Source: an uncultured Oscillospiraceae bacterium
GTDB taxonomy: Bacteria > Bacillota > Clostridia > Oscillospirales > Ruminococcaceae
Assembly (NCBI GenBank): GCA_900553955.1
Contig: USFO01000043.1
Coordinates: 1-12,891 of the forward strand
Length of the DNA: 12,891 nt
Direction: 5' to 3'
In this document: positions 6,081 through 12,763 of the stretch, one piece after another
How positions within the stretch are numbered: position 1 is the first letter of the stretch
How the letters are laid out: each line of letters starts with the position of its first letter
The notes under the pieces: generated by a model
The model's input: the letters and a program-made list of their open reading frames with translations, nothing else
Told to the model about the DNA's origin: nothing
Databases searched by the model: none
Position numbers and translations under genes: made by a program

Positions 6081-7423
6081 TATTTATTTGCCTCCTCCGC
6101 TTTTTTCTTTTCCTCCGCAAGCTTTGCCTGATAGGCGCGAAGCTCCTGCTTGGCAAGCTTGTGGCGGTGAACAATAAGACGTCTTGCAGGGCATACGAAT
6201 ACGCAGGCGCCGCATTCCATGCAAAGGTTTACCTTCAAATCGGCAAGAGCCGCACCGTCCTTGCGCTCAAGAGCCGCAGCGATTGCCGGCGGGTTAAGAC
6301 GCATTGGGCAATGGTTGATGCAGTTGCCGCAGTGGATGCAGGGGGTCTCTTTCGGATCCTCGGCGTCCTTTGCGTTGAACGCCAAAATGGCGTTGGTGCT
6401 CTTAACAATGGGCTGGTCAAGGTTCGGAACGGCAATGCCCATCATTGGTCCGCCGTAGATTACCTTCTTAGGTTCCTCCTTGAAGCCGCCGCAGAAGTCG
6501 AATACATCCTTCATGGAGGTTCCGATGGGAACGATTACGTTCTTTGCCTCGGCAACGGCGGAGCCGTCAACGGTGCAGCATTTTTCAATAAGGGGCATAC
6601 CGGTGCGGCAGTATTCCGCAATGCAGGCAAGGGTGGTGACGTTCATAACGATGGAACCCACGTCAAGCGGAAGTTTTCCTTCCGGAACAACCTTGCCGGT
6701 GGTGTTGAAGATAAGCACTTTTTCGCCGCCCTGGGGGTAAGAAGCGGGCAGAGACTTTACTTCAATGGCGGAATCCTTCTTGGAAAGCTCCTTCATTTTT
6801 GCGATTGCCTCCGGCTTATTATCCTCAATGCCGATGATAATGCGCTTTACGCCGAGATATTTTTCAAGAAGCTGAATTCCCTCAAAAATATCGTCCGCGC
6901 GGTCGATCATGGTGCGGGTGTCGCTGGTTATGTAGGGCTCGCACTCCGCGCCGTTCAGAATGACCTCGGAAACCTTGGAAAGATCCTTGACGGAGAGCTT
7001 TACAAAGGTGGGGAAGCCTGCACCGCCCAGACCTACAATGCCGCTTGCACGAACGGCAGCTACGAATTCGTCGTAGTTTGTGACGGTGGGAGGAGTGATT
7101 CCTTCATAGGGACGCATTTCACCGTCGGATTCGATGGTGATTGCGGCAACGGGGTTTCCGTTTCCGCCGGGGATGAAGTCAATTTTCTTGACGGTTCCCG
7201 AAACGGAAGCGTGAACAGGGGAGGATATAAATCCGCCCGCTTCGGCGATGAGCTGGCCAACGCCGACAGTGTCCCCGACTTTGACAACGGGCTTTGCAGG
7301 TGCGCCGATGTGCATATTCATGGGGAGCACTACTGTTTTCGGTACGGGCATACGCACTGCCGCAAGCTTTTCAGTGTGCTTGTGGTGCGGAACGTGTACT
7401 CCGCGGATGCCGAAAATAGACAT
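6080..7423 (-). CDS. rnfC: RnfC, NADH-side iron-sulfur flavoprotein subunit
   Basis: A 447-residue cytosolic peripheral subunit where Rnf meets NAD(H). An N-terminal barrel-sandwich hybrid region (about 30-100) comes first. A complex-I 51K-like domain follows with GLGGAGFPT (131-139), GAECEPY (158-164) and YPQGGEK (229-235), which form the FMN and nucleotide site. Two [4Fe-4S] motifs, CIHCGNCINHC (362-372) and CMECGACVFVC (401-411), come next, and the end is rich in Lys, Ala and Glu. Length is normal for the family. It is the first gene of the operon: GAGG lies about 11 nt upstream of the ATG, and a strong promoter at 7504-7532 leaves a leader of about 75 nt. Confidence 0.95.
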   Translation of the reverse strand: MSIFGIRGVHVPHHKHTEKLAAVRMPVPKTVVLPMNMHIGAPAKPVVKVGDTVGVGQLIAEAGGFISSPVHASVSGTVKKIDFIPGGNGNPVAAITIESDGEMRPYEGITPPTVTNYDEFVAAVRASGIVGLGGAGFPTFVKLSVKDLSKVSEVILNGAECEPYITSDTRTMIDRADDIFEGIQLLEKYLGVKRIIIGIEDNKPEAIAKMKELSKKDSAIEVKSLPASYPQGGEKVLIFNTTGKVVPEGKLPLDVGSIVMNVTTLACIAEYCRTGMPLIEKCCTVDGSAVAEAKNVIVPIGTSMKDVFDFCGGFKEEPKKVIYGGPMMGIAVPNLDQPIVKSTNAILAFNAKDAEDPKETPCIHCGNCINHCPMRLNPPAIAAALERKDGAALADLKVNLCMECGACVFVCPARRLIVHRHKLAKQELRAYQAKLAEEKKKAEEANK

Positions 7424-7503
7424 GGATAAAAACCTCTTTTCTATTTCTGCGTTTGGTTTCGTTTATTTTTTGACAAAATATAGCCAACAGAAAACCATTA
7501 CAT

Positions 7504-7532
7504 ATTATAATACAACATAATAATGAAGTCAA
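7504..7532 (-). promoter_or_regulatory. Promoter of the rnf operon
   Basis: On the minus strand TTGACT (7527-7532) and TATAAT (7504-7509) are separated by exactly 17 bp, missing the sigma-A consensus by a single base. The predicted transcript starts near 7497 and reads through eight genes to the terminator at 697-741. The -10 box lies within the palindrome TATTATAATA. Confidence 0.85.
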
Positions 7533-7854
7533 CGGTTTAACGAAAAGATAGAAAAATCCCCGGGGGACGGACGGCAGCTTTTCCGCAGAACGGAAAAAAC
7601 TTCCCTGCGGCAGGGCGCTTTCGCCGTTTGCGAACAAAATTTGCGTTCGCAAAAGTGAAAAAACTGCAAAATAAGCTCACAGAAGGGAAAATCTTGCTTT
7701 TGCCGGAGGAAATTCGCCGAAAAAAATGTTTCCGAATGACACAAAATCCTTCTCCGGCGAACAGTTTACGGCGAAATGTGATGAATTTTGTATGAAATTG
7801 TGAGGATATCGGTAAAATAGATTGGTGAATACGATAATTTCTTAACAAAGGCTA
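7533..7854. other. Divergent intergenic region with several hairpins, no gene
   Basis: This separates the back-to-back rnf and lipoprotein promoters. Overlapping minus-strand open frames lack ribosome sites and give Phe/Arg/Ser-rich, implausible translations. Inverted repeats include TTTTCCG/CGGAAAA near 7575-7595, a 9-bp stem TTTGCGAAC/GTTCGCAAA (7627-7635 with 7645-7653), and GCCGGAG/CTCCGGC (7702-7708 with 7752-7758). The density of hairpins suggests a dispersed intergenic repeat of this lineage. No clear Rex or other operator could be assigned. Confidence 0.45.
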
Positions 7855-7883
7855 TTGACATTTGCAGTGTTTGAGGCTATAAT
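7855..7883 (+). promoter_or_regulatory. Perfect-consensus promoter of the lipoprotein gene
   Basis: TTGACA (7855-7860) and TATAAT (7878-7883) match the sigma-A consensus at all twelve positions with a 17-bp spacer. Together with the strong codon bias of the gene behind it, this predicts high expression. Transcription should start near 7890. Confidence 0.93.
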
Positions 7884-7893
7884 GTGTAACTGA

Positions 7894-7923
7894 GTCGGAA
7901 GGGGGCCAATTCCTCTGTCCGAC
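7894..7923 (+). promoter_or_regulatory. Hairpin in the 5' leader of the lipoprotein mRNA
   Basis: GTCGGA (7894-7899) pairs with TCCGAC (7918-7923), and AGG/CCT pairs are possible inside. It sits at the very start of the predicted transcript and is followed by an A-rich, unstructured stretch up to the ribosome site at 7948-7952. A 5'-end stem of this type commonly stabilises an mRNA. No T run follows, so it is not a terminator. Confidence 0.45.
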
Positions 7924-7959
7924 AAAACAACAAAGAAAAAGAAAGTTGGGAGTATTATT

Positions 7960-9030
7960 ATGAAAAAACTTCTTGCACTTCTCCTCGCTCTCGTAATGGT
8001 TCTTTCCTTCGCAGCATGCAACAATCAGCCTGCTGACGATCAGAGCGAATCCCAGAGCGAATCCGAATCCGAATCTCAGAGCGAAGCCTCTGAACCCGAA
8101 ACCACTGCCGCTTCCTACAAGCTCGGCATGGGTGTTTCCGTAAGCACCAAATCCTCTAAAGCAGGCAAAGCACAGGTTGACGCAACCGTTGCTGCTGTCG
8201 TTCTCGACGCAGAGGGCAAAATCGTTGCCGCTGACCTCGATGTTGCACAGAACAGCCTTTCCATCGCCGACGGCGTTGTAGACGGTGCAACCTTCGATGC
8301 TCGCACCAAGAAAGAGAAAAAAGAAGACTATGGCATGAAGGGCGTATCCCCTATCGGCAAAGAGTGGTATGAGCAGGCTGAAGCTTTCTGCCAGTTCGTA
8401 ATCGGCAAGACCGGCGCTGAAGTCGCTGCTCTTGAAACCAAAGAAGAGAACGGTCACAACGTAGCTGTTGACGAAACTCTTTATGCAGGCTGCACCATGG
8501 ACATCACCGCTTTCGTTGACGCTTTCTCCAAAGCTTGCAACGATGACGGTGCAAGAGAGTTCACCGCTGACGAGTTCAAGCTCGGCCTCAGCGCTATCTC
8601 TACCGTAAGCGAAGCTACTTCCGCTACTGCTGAAGAAGACGGCAAAGCCAATATGTACACCGAGTTCGCAGCTGTTGCTGTTGACAAGGACGGCAAGCTT
8701 CTTGCTGACGTTATCGACACCATCCAGCCGAAGATCACCTTCGACGCCAAGGGTGAAATCGTTGAAGCTAAGTTCGACGGCACCAAGAGAGAGCTCAAAG
8801 ACGGCTATGGCATGAGAAACTCTTCCTCCATCGCTAAAGAGTGGTTCGAGCAGGCTTCCGCATTTGAAGCTTATGTTATCGGCAAAACCGCTGACGAAGT
8901 TAAGGCTATCGAAACCGTAGAGTCCAACAACCACATGGTTCCCACCGATGAAGCACTCCTCGCAGGCTGCACCATGCAGATAACCGGCTACATGGAGAGC
9001 GTCGCCAAGGCTATGGCCAACGCACAATAA
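7960..9030 (+). CDS. Lipoprotein with two tandem FMN_bind-like repeats, candidate extracellular redox carrier
   Basis: A 356-residue exported lipoprotein. A signal peptide (1-19) ends in the lipobox FAAC with Cys20. A Ser/Glu-rich linker (about 28-50) suitable for crossing the cell wall follows, then two homologous units at about 53-193 and 206-350. The units share YGM, S-x-I-x-KEW-(Y/F)-EQA, a VIGKT segment, an ET-x-E/S-x-N-x-H segment, and an identical AGCTM followed by x-I-T (176-183 and 335-342). The first half resembles the VxxDxxGKIVxA strand pair of FMN_bind domains, and AGCT lies where those domains have [ST]GAT. Thr179 and Thr338 are therefore candidate flavin acceptors, which is my inference. 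GGGAG is 7 nt before the ATG. Codons are strongly biased to C- or T-ending optimal forms, unlike apbE downstream. Function is not established. Confidence 0.8.
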   Translation: MKKLLALLLALVMVLSFAACNNQPADDQSESQSESESESQSEASEPETTAASYKLGMGVSVSTKSSKAGKAQVDATVAAVVLDAEGKIVAADLDVAQNSLSIADGVVDGATFDARTKKEKKEDYGMKGVSPIGKEWYEQAEAFCQFVIGKTGAEVAALETKEENGHNVAVDETLYAGCTMDITAFVDAFSKACNDDGAREFTADEFKLGLSAISTVSEATSATAEEDGKANMYTEFAAVAVDKDGKLLADVIDTIQPKITFDAKGEIVEAKFDGTKRELKDGYGMRNSSSIAKEWFEQASAFEAYVIGKTADEVKAIETVESNNHMVPTDEALLAGCTMQITGYMESVAKAMANAQ

Positions 9031-9056
9031 TTTGCAAACACTGCTGAAAAGCGTAT

Positions 9057-9090
9057 AATATGAGGGGGACAAGTCCCCCTCATATTTTTA
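9057..9090 (+). terminator. Terminator after the lipoprotein gene
   Basis: Arms 9057-9070 and 9073-9086 are perfectly complementary (core GAGGGGGA/TCCCCCTC around CAAG), and five T residues (85-89) follow the GC-rich part. The stem begins 27 nt after the stop codon. Some read-through into apbE would give the large lipoprotein-to-ApbE excess expected of an enzyme and its substrate. Confidence 0.75.
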
Positions 9091-9239
9091 TAGATGAAAT
9101 TTATGCCGAGGAACGGGTTATGCCGCCTCGGGGAGGAAGAAAGGATGAAGGAAACCCGGCAGGGGTGTCCTTCATTAGGAATCAAACTTCGCTTGCAAAG
9201 CAAGCGAAGGGGGACAAGTCCCCCTCATATTTTTATAGA
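9064..9239 (+). repeat. Hairpin-dense intergenic repeat bounded by a 31-bp direct repeat
   Basis: Positions 9064-9094 and 9209-9239 are identical over 31 bp and include the terminator hairpin and its ATATTTTTATAGA tail. Between them are three more stems: CCGAGG/CCTCGG (9106-9111 with 9126-9131), ATGAAGGA/TCCTTCAT (9145-9152 with 9168-9175), and the 10-bp CTTCGCTTGC/GCAAGCGAAG (9187-9196 with 9200-9209). The second copy ends 55 bp before apbE and may be a second terminator. The arrangement looks like a mobile or REP-type intergenic element. Confidence 0.7.
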
Positions 9240-9294
9240 AATTCTTTTCGGCGCGAACCGCCGCACCCTCAAATTCTGCCACGGAGGAAAACCT

Positions 9295-10350
9295 ATGAAA
9301 AAAATTCTGCTGCGGAGCGTTTCCGCAATGTTAATACTTTGCCTTTTGTGCGGCTTTGCCGGCTGCAACGCCACAAAAAAGACAAGATATTCAAAGCAAT
9401 ACCTTGATTATTTCGACACCGTTTCCGTGGTGGTAGGCTATGAGGAAAACGAGGCGGAATTTAACGCCGTCTGCGATTTTGTGGAGTCCGAGCTGGCGCG
9501 GTACAATAAGCTCTATGATATTTACTACAAATACGAGGGCGTGACCAACCTCTACAACATAAATGAGGACGGCGCAAAGGCGCCCGTCACCGTGGACGCG
9601 GATATTATCAAAATGCTTAAATTTGCAAAGGAAATGTATGCCTTTACCGAGGGCATGACCAATATCGCCATGGGAAGCGTGCTCTCAATTTGGCATGAAT
9701 ACCGTGAGGACGGCATTTATGACCCGGCGAACGCGAAAGTCCCTCCGATTGAGGATCTTCAAGCCGCGGCGGAGCACTGCAATATCGATGACATTGTTAT
9801 AGATGAAGAAAAAAGCACAGTTTTTCTTGCTGACCCCAAGATGAGCATAGATGTGGGCGCCGTTGCAAAGGGCTACGCCGTGGAACGCATAGCGCAGGAG
9901 CTTATTGCAAAGGGAGTGAATAATTATACGCTGAACATAGGCGGAAACATTCGCACCATAGGCACAAAGGCGGACGGAAAGGGCTGGGTTGCAGGAATAC
10001 AGAACCCCGACATTTTCAGCGAGGACAAGTACCTGCTCAAGGTTGCGGTGGCGGATACCGCCCTTGTCACCAGCGGAACATATCAGCGCTATTATTATGT
10101 GGGAGATGTAAAATATCACCATATAATTGACCCGGAAACCCTTATGCCGAAGAACAACTTTGATTCCGTTTCCATAATTACGCCGGATTCCGGAGTGGCG
10201 GACGCACTTTCCACCGCCTGCTTCAATCTTTCGCTGGAAGCAGGGCAGGCGCTTATCGCCTCCCTTGAAAATACCGAGGCTATGTGGGTTCTCTCCGACG
10301 GAACAGAGGTATATTCAGATGGCTTTTTAAACTATCTCTACAAGGAATAA
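9295..10350 (+). CDS. apbE: ApbE, FAD:protein FMN transferase lipoprotein
   Basis: ApbE takes FMN from FAD and joins it to threonine in target proteins such as RnfG and RnfD outside the membrane, using Mg2+. This 351-residue protein has a signal peptide and the lipobox FAGC (Cys24). Family landmarks are YFDTV (39-43), an F-x-EGMTNIAMGS region (117-128), the core IDVGAVAKGYAVERI (185-199), NIGGNIRTIG (214-223), TSGTYQRYY (259-267), HHIIDPETLMP (275-285), and the metal-site segment ADALSTACF (302-310). All are intact. The start at 9295 is chosen over the upstream in-frame ATG at 9094 because GGAGG lies 7 nt before it and the signal peptide begins exactly there; the upstream extension is translated repeat DNA. 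The rnf operon and the lipoprotein gene supply probable substrates. Confidence 0.95.
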   Translation: MKKILLRSVSAMLILCLLCGFAGCNATKKTRYSKQYLDYFDTVSVVVGYEENEAEFNAVCDFVESELARYNKLYDIYYKYEGVTNLYNINEDGAKAPVTVDADIIKMLKFAKEMYAFTEGMTNIAMGSVLSIWHEYREDGIYDPANAKVPPIEDLQAAAEHCNIDDIVIDEEKSTVFLADPKMSIDVGAVAKGYAVERIAQELIAKGVNNYTLNIGGNIRTIGTKADGKGWVAGIQNPDIFSEDKYLLKVAVADTALVTSGTYQRYYYVGDVKYHHIIDPETLMPKNNFDSVSIITPDSGVADALSTACFNLSLEAGQALIASLENTEAMWVLSDGTEVYSDGFLNYLYKE

Positions 10351-10358
10351 AACCGCTT

Positions 10359-10393
10359 GAGCATGAGCTTTTTTCGGCTCGTGCTCGTTTTTT
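10359..10393 (+). terminator. Terminator of apbE
   Basis: GAGCATGAGC (10359-10368) pairs with GCTCGTGCTC (10377-10386) with one G-U pair, and a run of six T follows at 10388-10393. It begins 8 nt after the apbE stop codon. Confidence 0.85.
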
Positions 10394-10416
10394 GAGCACG
10401 GCGCGTGCTCAAAAAA
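10388..10416. terminator. Second, bidirectional terminator-like hairpin sharing the T run
   Basis: TTTTTTGAGCACG (10388-10400) pairs over 13 bp with CGTGCTCAAAAAA (10404-10416), with T-rich ends on both strands. It uses the T run of the preceding terminator as its own arm, so the two structures compete. A further CGTGCTCAAA copy at 10422-10431 can also pair with the GAGCAC arm. Confidence 0.55.
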
Positions 10417-10492
10417 ATACAGCGTGCTCAAAGAAAGACGGAGCCTTCTCCTTAATTAATACTGATTATTTAAGAATGAAAATATACTACGG

Positions 10493-10697
10493 GGTGCGAC
10501 ACATTCTGATGTGGTTAATGTTACGGAAGTGTCAGAGAGCAAACCGCCGAGCCAACCGCGGCTCAGCCGCCTTGCAAAGTGTGCGCCTTGTACCGGGCTA
10601 TTGAGAATAATAACCTCGGCTGGCACGAAGTGCCTCAGGCGGTCGAGCATCCGAGGGAAACTGAAAAACCGCCCGGGACCCGGTCAGGGAGGCGGTT
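10493..10697 (+). ncRNA. Candidate structured noncoding RNA of about 200 nt, class uncertain (raiA-type possible)
   Basis: No protein is plausible here, yet helices nest cleanly. GGTGCG-A-CAC (10493-10502, one bulge) pairs with GTGTGCGCC (10579-10587). Inside it are GCAA/TTGC (10539-10542 with 10572-10575) and GAGCC/GGCTC (10549-10553 with 10560-10564). A second domain has CCTCGG/CCGAGG (10614-10619 with 10651-10656) enclosing GGCAC-GAA-GTGCC (10622-10634). The last helix is AACCGCC/GGCGGTT (10667-10673 with 10691-10697). A -10-like TATACT at 10483-10488 would start transcription close to the first helix; the -35 is poor. The unpaired GGTTAATGTTACGGAAG segment (10513-10529) looks like a conserved-loop sequence and reminds me of the raiA RNA class, but I cannot confirm this. 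No U run follows the last stem. Confidence 0.5.
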
Positions 10698-10733
10698 GAG
10701 ATTAGAAACCATACAGTCTCCGGTGGAGCGTTT

Positions 10734-10835
10734 ATTCCCCCCGGAGGGGGGAGTCTCACGCGGGAGCGTGAGGGTAGGGGGCGAAACTTTTCTTTTACGG
10801 TTTTACCGCTTTTCTTTTCGGTTACAAAAGAAAAG
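10734..10835. repeat. Cluster of perfect hairpins, probable dispersed intergenic repeat
   Basis: Three hairpins stand side by side. CCCCCC-GGA-GGGGGG sits at 10737-10751 and is extended to nine pairs with a G-U. CTCACGC-GGGA-GCGTGAG sits at 10755-10772. CTTTTCTTTT/AAAAGAAAAG pairs 10809-10818 with 10826-10835. An extra CTTTTCTTTTACGG copy sits just before the third, near 10786. No gene is visible from 10351 to 11123. Confidence 0.5.
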
Positions 10836-10900
10836 GGGTAAATATCGCCCAATTGACGGGCACTGAAAGGTGCGTTGTGGGGCAGCTGTTTCAAGTTACA

Positions 10901-11011
10901 TTTGTGCACGCCTACACCTTGGTGTAAGCAGCAGGCTCAGTGTATCTCTCCCTCAGTCTGACCGTTTTAATCCTATAATACGGTCAGCCAGCTCCCTCCT
11001 CAGAGGGAGCC
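10901..11011 (-). repeat. Dispersed repeat, copy A
   Basis: Read on the minus strand, the element has a terminal hairpin GCTCCCTC/GAGGGAGC (10991-10998 with 11003-11010) and a TGGC junction. An inner hairpin CTGACCGT/ACGGTCAG follows (10958-10965 with 10980-10987), then GACTGAGGGAGAGATACACTGAG, split here as GACTGAGGGAG and AGATACACTGAG. An outer palindrome TACACC-TT-GGTGTA lies at 10913-10926. Copies B and C near the window end share the framing parts. This is a typical clostridial intergenic repeat, and its end lies 112 bp before purB. Confidence 0.75.
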
Positions 11012-11123
11012 GAGAACGCTCACCGCAGCCGCAGTGCGGCACAGAAAAGCCGAGGCGGCTTTGCCGCATACCGTAGATTCCGCAAGTCCTAAAATATCCA
11101 AATAATCTTTCGAGGTTTTTTAT

Positions 11124-12563
11124 ATGTCCGATCATGAATTTTATGTCAACCCACTTTGTACCCGCTACTCCGGCGAGGAGATGAAACGCGTTTTTTCCGA
11201 CGACAGCAAGTTCTCTACATGGAGAAGGCTTTGGATTGCCCTTGCGGAGGGCGAGCGCGAGCTTGGCATTCCCATAACCGAGGAGCAAATCGCCGAAATG
11301 CGCGCGCACATAAACGACATTGACTATACCGCTGCCGCCGCGCACGAGCACGAGGTTCGCCATGATGTTATGGCGCATGTGCTCACCTTCGGCGAGTGTT
11401 GCCCCAAGGCGAAGCCCATAATTCACTTGGGGGCGACCTCATGCTATGTGGGTGATAATACCGACGTTATCCTGATGCGCGAGGCGCTGAATATTATCCG
11501 AGCCCGCCTTATTAACGTTGCGGCGGCGCTTTGCGCCTTTGCCGAAGCTAACAAGGATGTGCCCACCCTTGCGTACACGCATTTCCAGGCGGCGCAGCCC
11601 ACCACCGTGGGCAAGCGTGCAACCCTGTGGCTTCAGGACATTCTGATGGATTTGGACAACGTGGATTTCCAGATAAAAAGCCTCAAGCTGCTGGGCTGCA
11701 AGGGAACCACCGGAACCGGTGCGTCCTTCCTTGAGCTGTTCGACGGCGACGCCGAAAAGGTTAAACTGCTTGAAAAGAAAATCGCCGAAAAAATGGGTTT
11801 TGAAGCCTGCTTCGCCGTAAGCGGGCAGACCTATACCCGCAAGCTTGACTTCTTCGTTTTGCAGGCGCTTTCGGGAATTGCCCAAAGCGCGTCCAAGTTC
11901 GCGGGGGACATTCGCCTGCTCTCCCATCTCAAGGAGGTGGACGAGCCTTTCGAGGCGAAACAAATCGGCTCCTCCGCCATGGCGTACAAGCGCAATCCCA
12001 TGCGCAGCGAGCGAATCGCTTCGCTTTCGCGCTATGTCATCTGCGATTTGACAAATCCCGCCGTCACCGCCGCTTCACAGTGGCTGGAGCGCACCCTTGA
12101 CGACTCCGCGAACCGCCGTATTTCTCTGCCGGAGGCATTCCTTGCCGCCGACGGAATTTTGAACCTCTATCTAAACGTAATTTCCGGCATGAAGGTTTAT
12201 CCCGCCGTTATGAAAAAGCATTTGCTTGAAGAAATGCCCTTTATGGCGACGGAAAACATTCTTATGTACTGCGTGAAAAACAAGGGCGGCGACCGCCAGA
12301 CGCTTCACGAGGCCATCCGTCAGCACTCCGTTGCGGCGGCGGAGCAGGTGAAGCTTTACGGCAGGCGGAACGACCTGCTTGACCGCATAAAGGCAGACCC
12401 GACCTTCAATCTCTCCGCAGAGGAGCTTGACTCCCTTTGCGACCCGACTACCTTTATCGGAATGGCACCGCAGCAGACGGAAGAATATCTGACTAACGTT
12501 GTCCGCCCGATTCTTGAGGATAACAAGTCCCTCCTCGGCGAAAAAGCCGAAGTGAATGTGTAA
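11124..12563 (+). CDS. purB: Adenylosuccinate lyase
   Basis: PurB catalyses two fumarate-releasing steps of purine synthesis, SAICAR to AICAR and adenylosuccinate to AMP, in the cytosol as a homotetramer. The 479-residue protein is of normal length for the longer lyase subtype. Visible family features are the N-terminal RYSGEEM (14-20), EHEVRHDVMAH (75-85), HLGATSCYVGDNTD (101-114), THFQAAQPTTVGKR (152-165) with the acid His153, and the fumarase/aspartase signature GSSAMAYKRNPMRSE (282-296) with catalytic Ser284. The usual SSAMPYKRNP has Ala in place of Pro here. The start ATG at 11124 has GAGG 8 nt upstream. It stands alone, not in a pur cluster, and no convincing promoter or purine riboswitch was found between repeat copy A and the start. 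Confidence 0.96.
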   Translation: MSDHEFYVNPLCTRYSGEEMKRVFSDDSKFSTWRRLWIALAEGERELGIPITEEQIAEMRAHINDIDYTAAAAHEHEVRHDVMAHVLTFGECCPKAKPIIHLGATSCYVGDNTDVILMREALNIIRARLINVAAALCAFAEANKDVPTLAYTHFQAAQPTTVGKRATLWLQDILMDLDNVDFQIKSLKLLGCKGTTGTGASFLELFDGDAEKVKLLEKKIAEKMGFEACFAVSGQTYTRKLDFFVLQALSGIAQSASKFAGDIRLLSHLKEVDEPFEAKQIGSSAMAYKRNPMRSERIASLSRYVICDLTNPAVTAASQWLERTLDDSANRRISLPEAFLAADGILNLYLNVISGMKVYPAVMKKHLLEEMPFMATENILMYCVKNKGGDRQTLHEAIRQHSVAAAEQVKLYGRRNDLLDRIKADPTFNLSAEELDSLCDPTTFIGMAPQQTEEYLTNVVRPILEDNKSLLGEKAEVNV

Positions 12564-12634
12564 AACGAGGGGAAATAGAGCTGTTTGGGGGCTTCTCTGT
12601 GTACCGAATCTGAGCACGGCGCGGGAGCGCCCTC

Positions 12635-12698
12635 GCCTCCCTCTGAGGAGGGAGGTGGATTTTTGCCCCTTTAGGGGCAAAAAGACGGAAGGAGAGAT
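12635..12698 (+). repeat. Dispersed repeat, copy C, with bidirectional terminator-like hairpins
   Basis: CCTCCCTC/GAGGGAGG (12636-12643 with 12648-12655) is followed by GTGG. An inner hairpin TTTTTGCCCC/GGGGCAAAAA comes next (12660-12669 with 12674-12683), then GACGGAAGGAGAGATACACCGAG, split as GACGGAAGGAG and AGATACACCGAG. The order matches copy A in the opposite orientation. It lies 72 bp after the purB stop, and the inner hairpin with T residues on both strands could terminate purB transcription. No other clear terminator is visible. Confidence 0.7.
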
Positions 12699-12763
12699 AC
12701 ACCGAGTATGTGCGAAAGCGGTAGGTATAGATGGGAACTAAACTATAATGATACCTGTATCAC

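Noticed and set aside
7537..7848. Minus-strand frame of 103 codons in the divergent gap
   Set aside because: Low-complexity Phe/Arg/Ser translation, no ribosome site, and competing open frames in the same DNA.
7833..7850. TTAACAA near 7842 as a Rex (redox repressor) site
   Set aside because: Only one half-site is present and the opposite half has no match to the Rex consensus.
9031..9059. TTTGCA-17-TATAAT as a promoter for apbE
   Set aside because: The -35 matches only four of six bases, and transcription would start inside the terminator stem, so it is probably chance.
7852..9072. A 406-codon minus-strand frame antisense to the lipoprotein gene
   Set aside because: The opposite strand has a perfect promoter, a ribosome site, a signal peptide and internal repeats. 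The antisense frame is a by-product of the strong codon bias.
9094..9294. Longer apbE start at 9094
   Set aside because: The extension translates repeat DNA. The ATG at 9295 has GGAGG at 7 nt and is followed directly by a signal peptide and lipobox.
10493..10697. tmRNA, RNase P RNA or SRP RNA
   Set aside because: The conserved cores and ends of these RNAs (for example the RNase P GAAAGUCC segment or a tmRNA CCA-type acceptor end) are absent.
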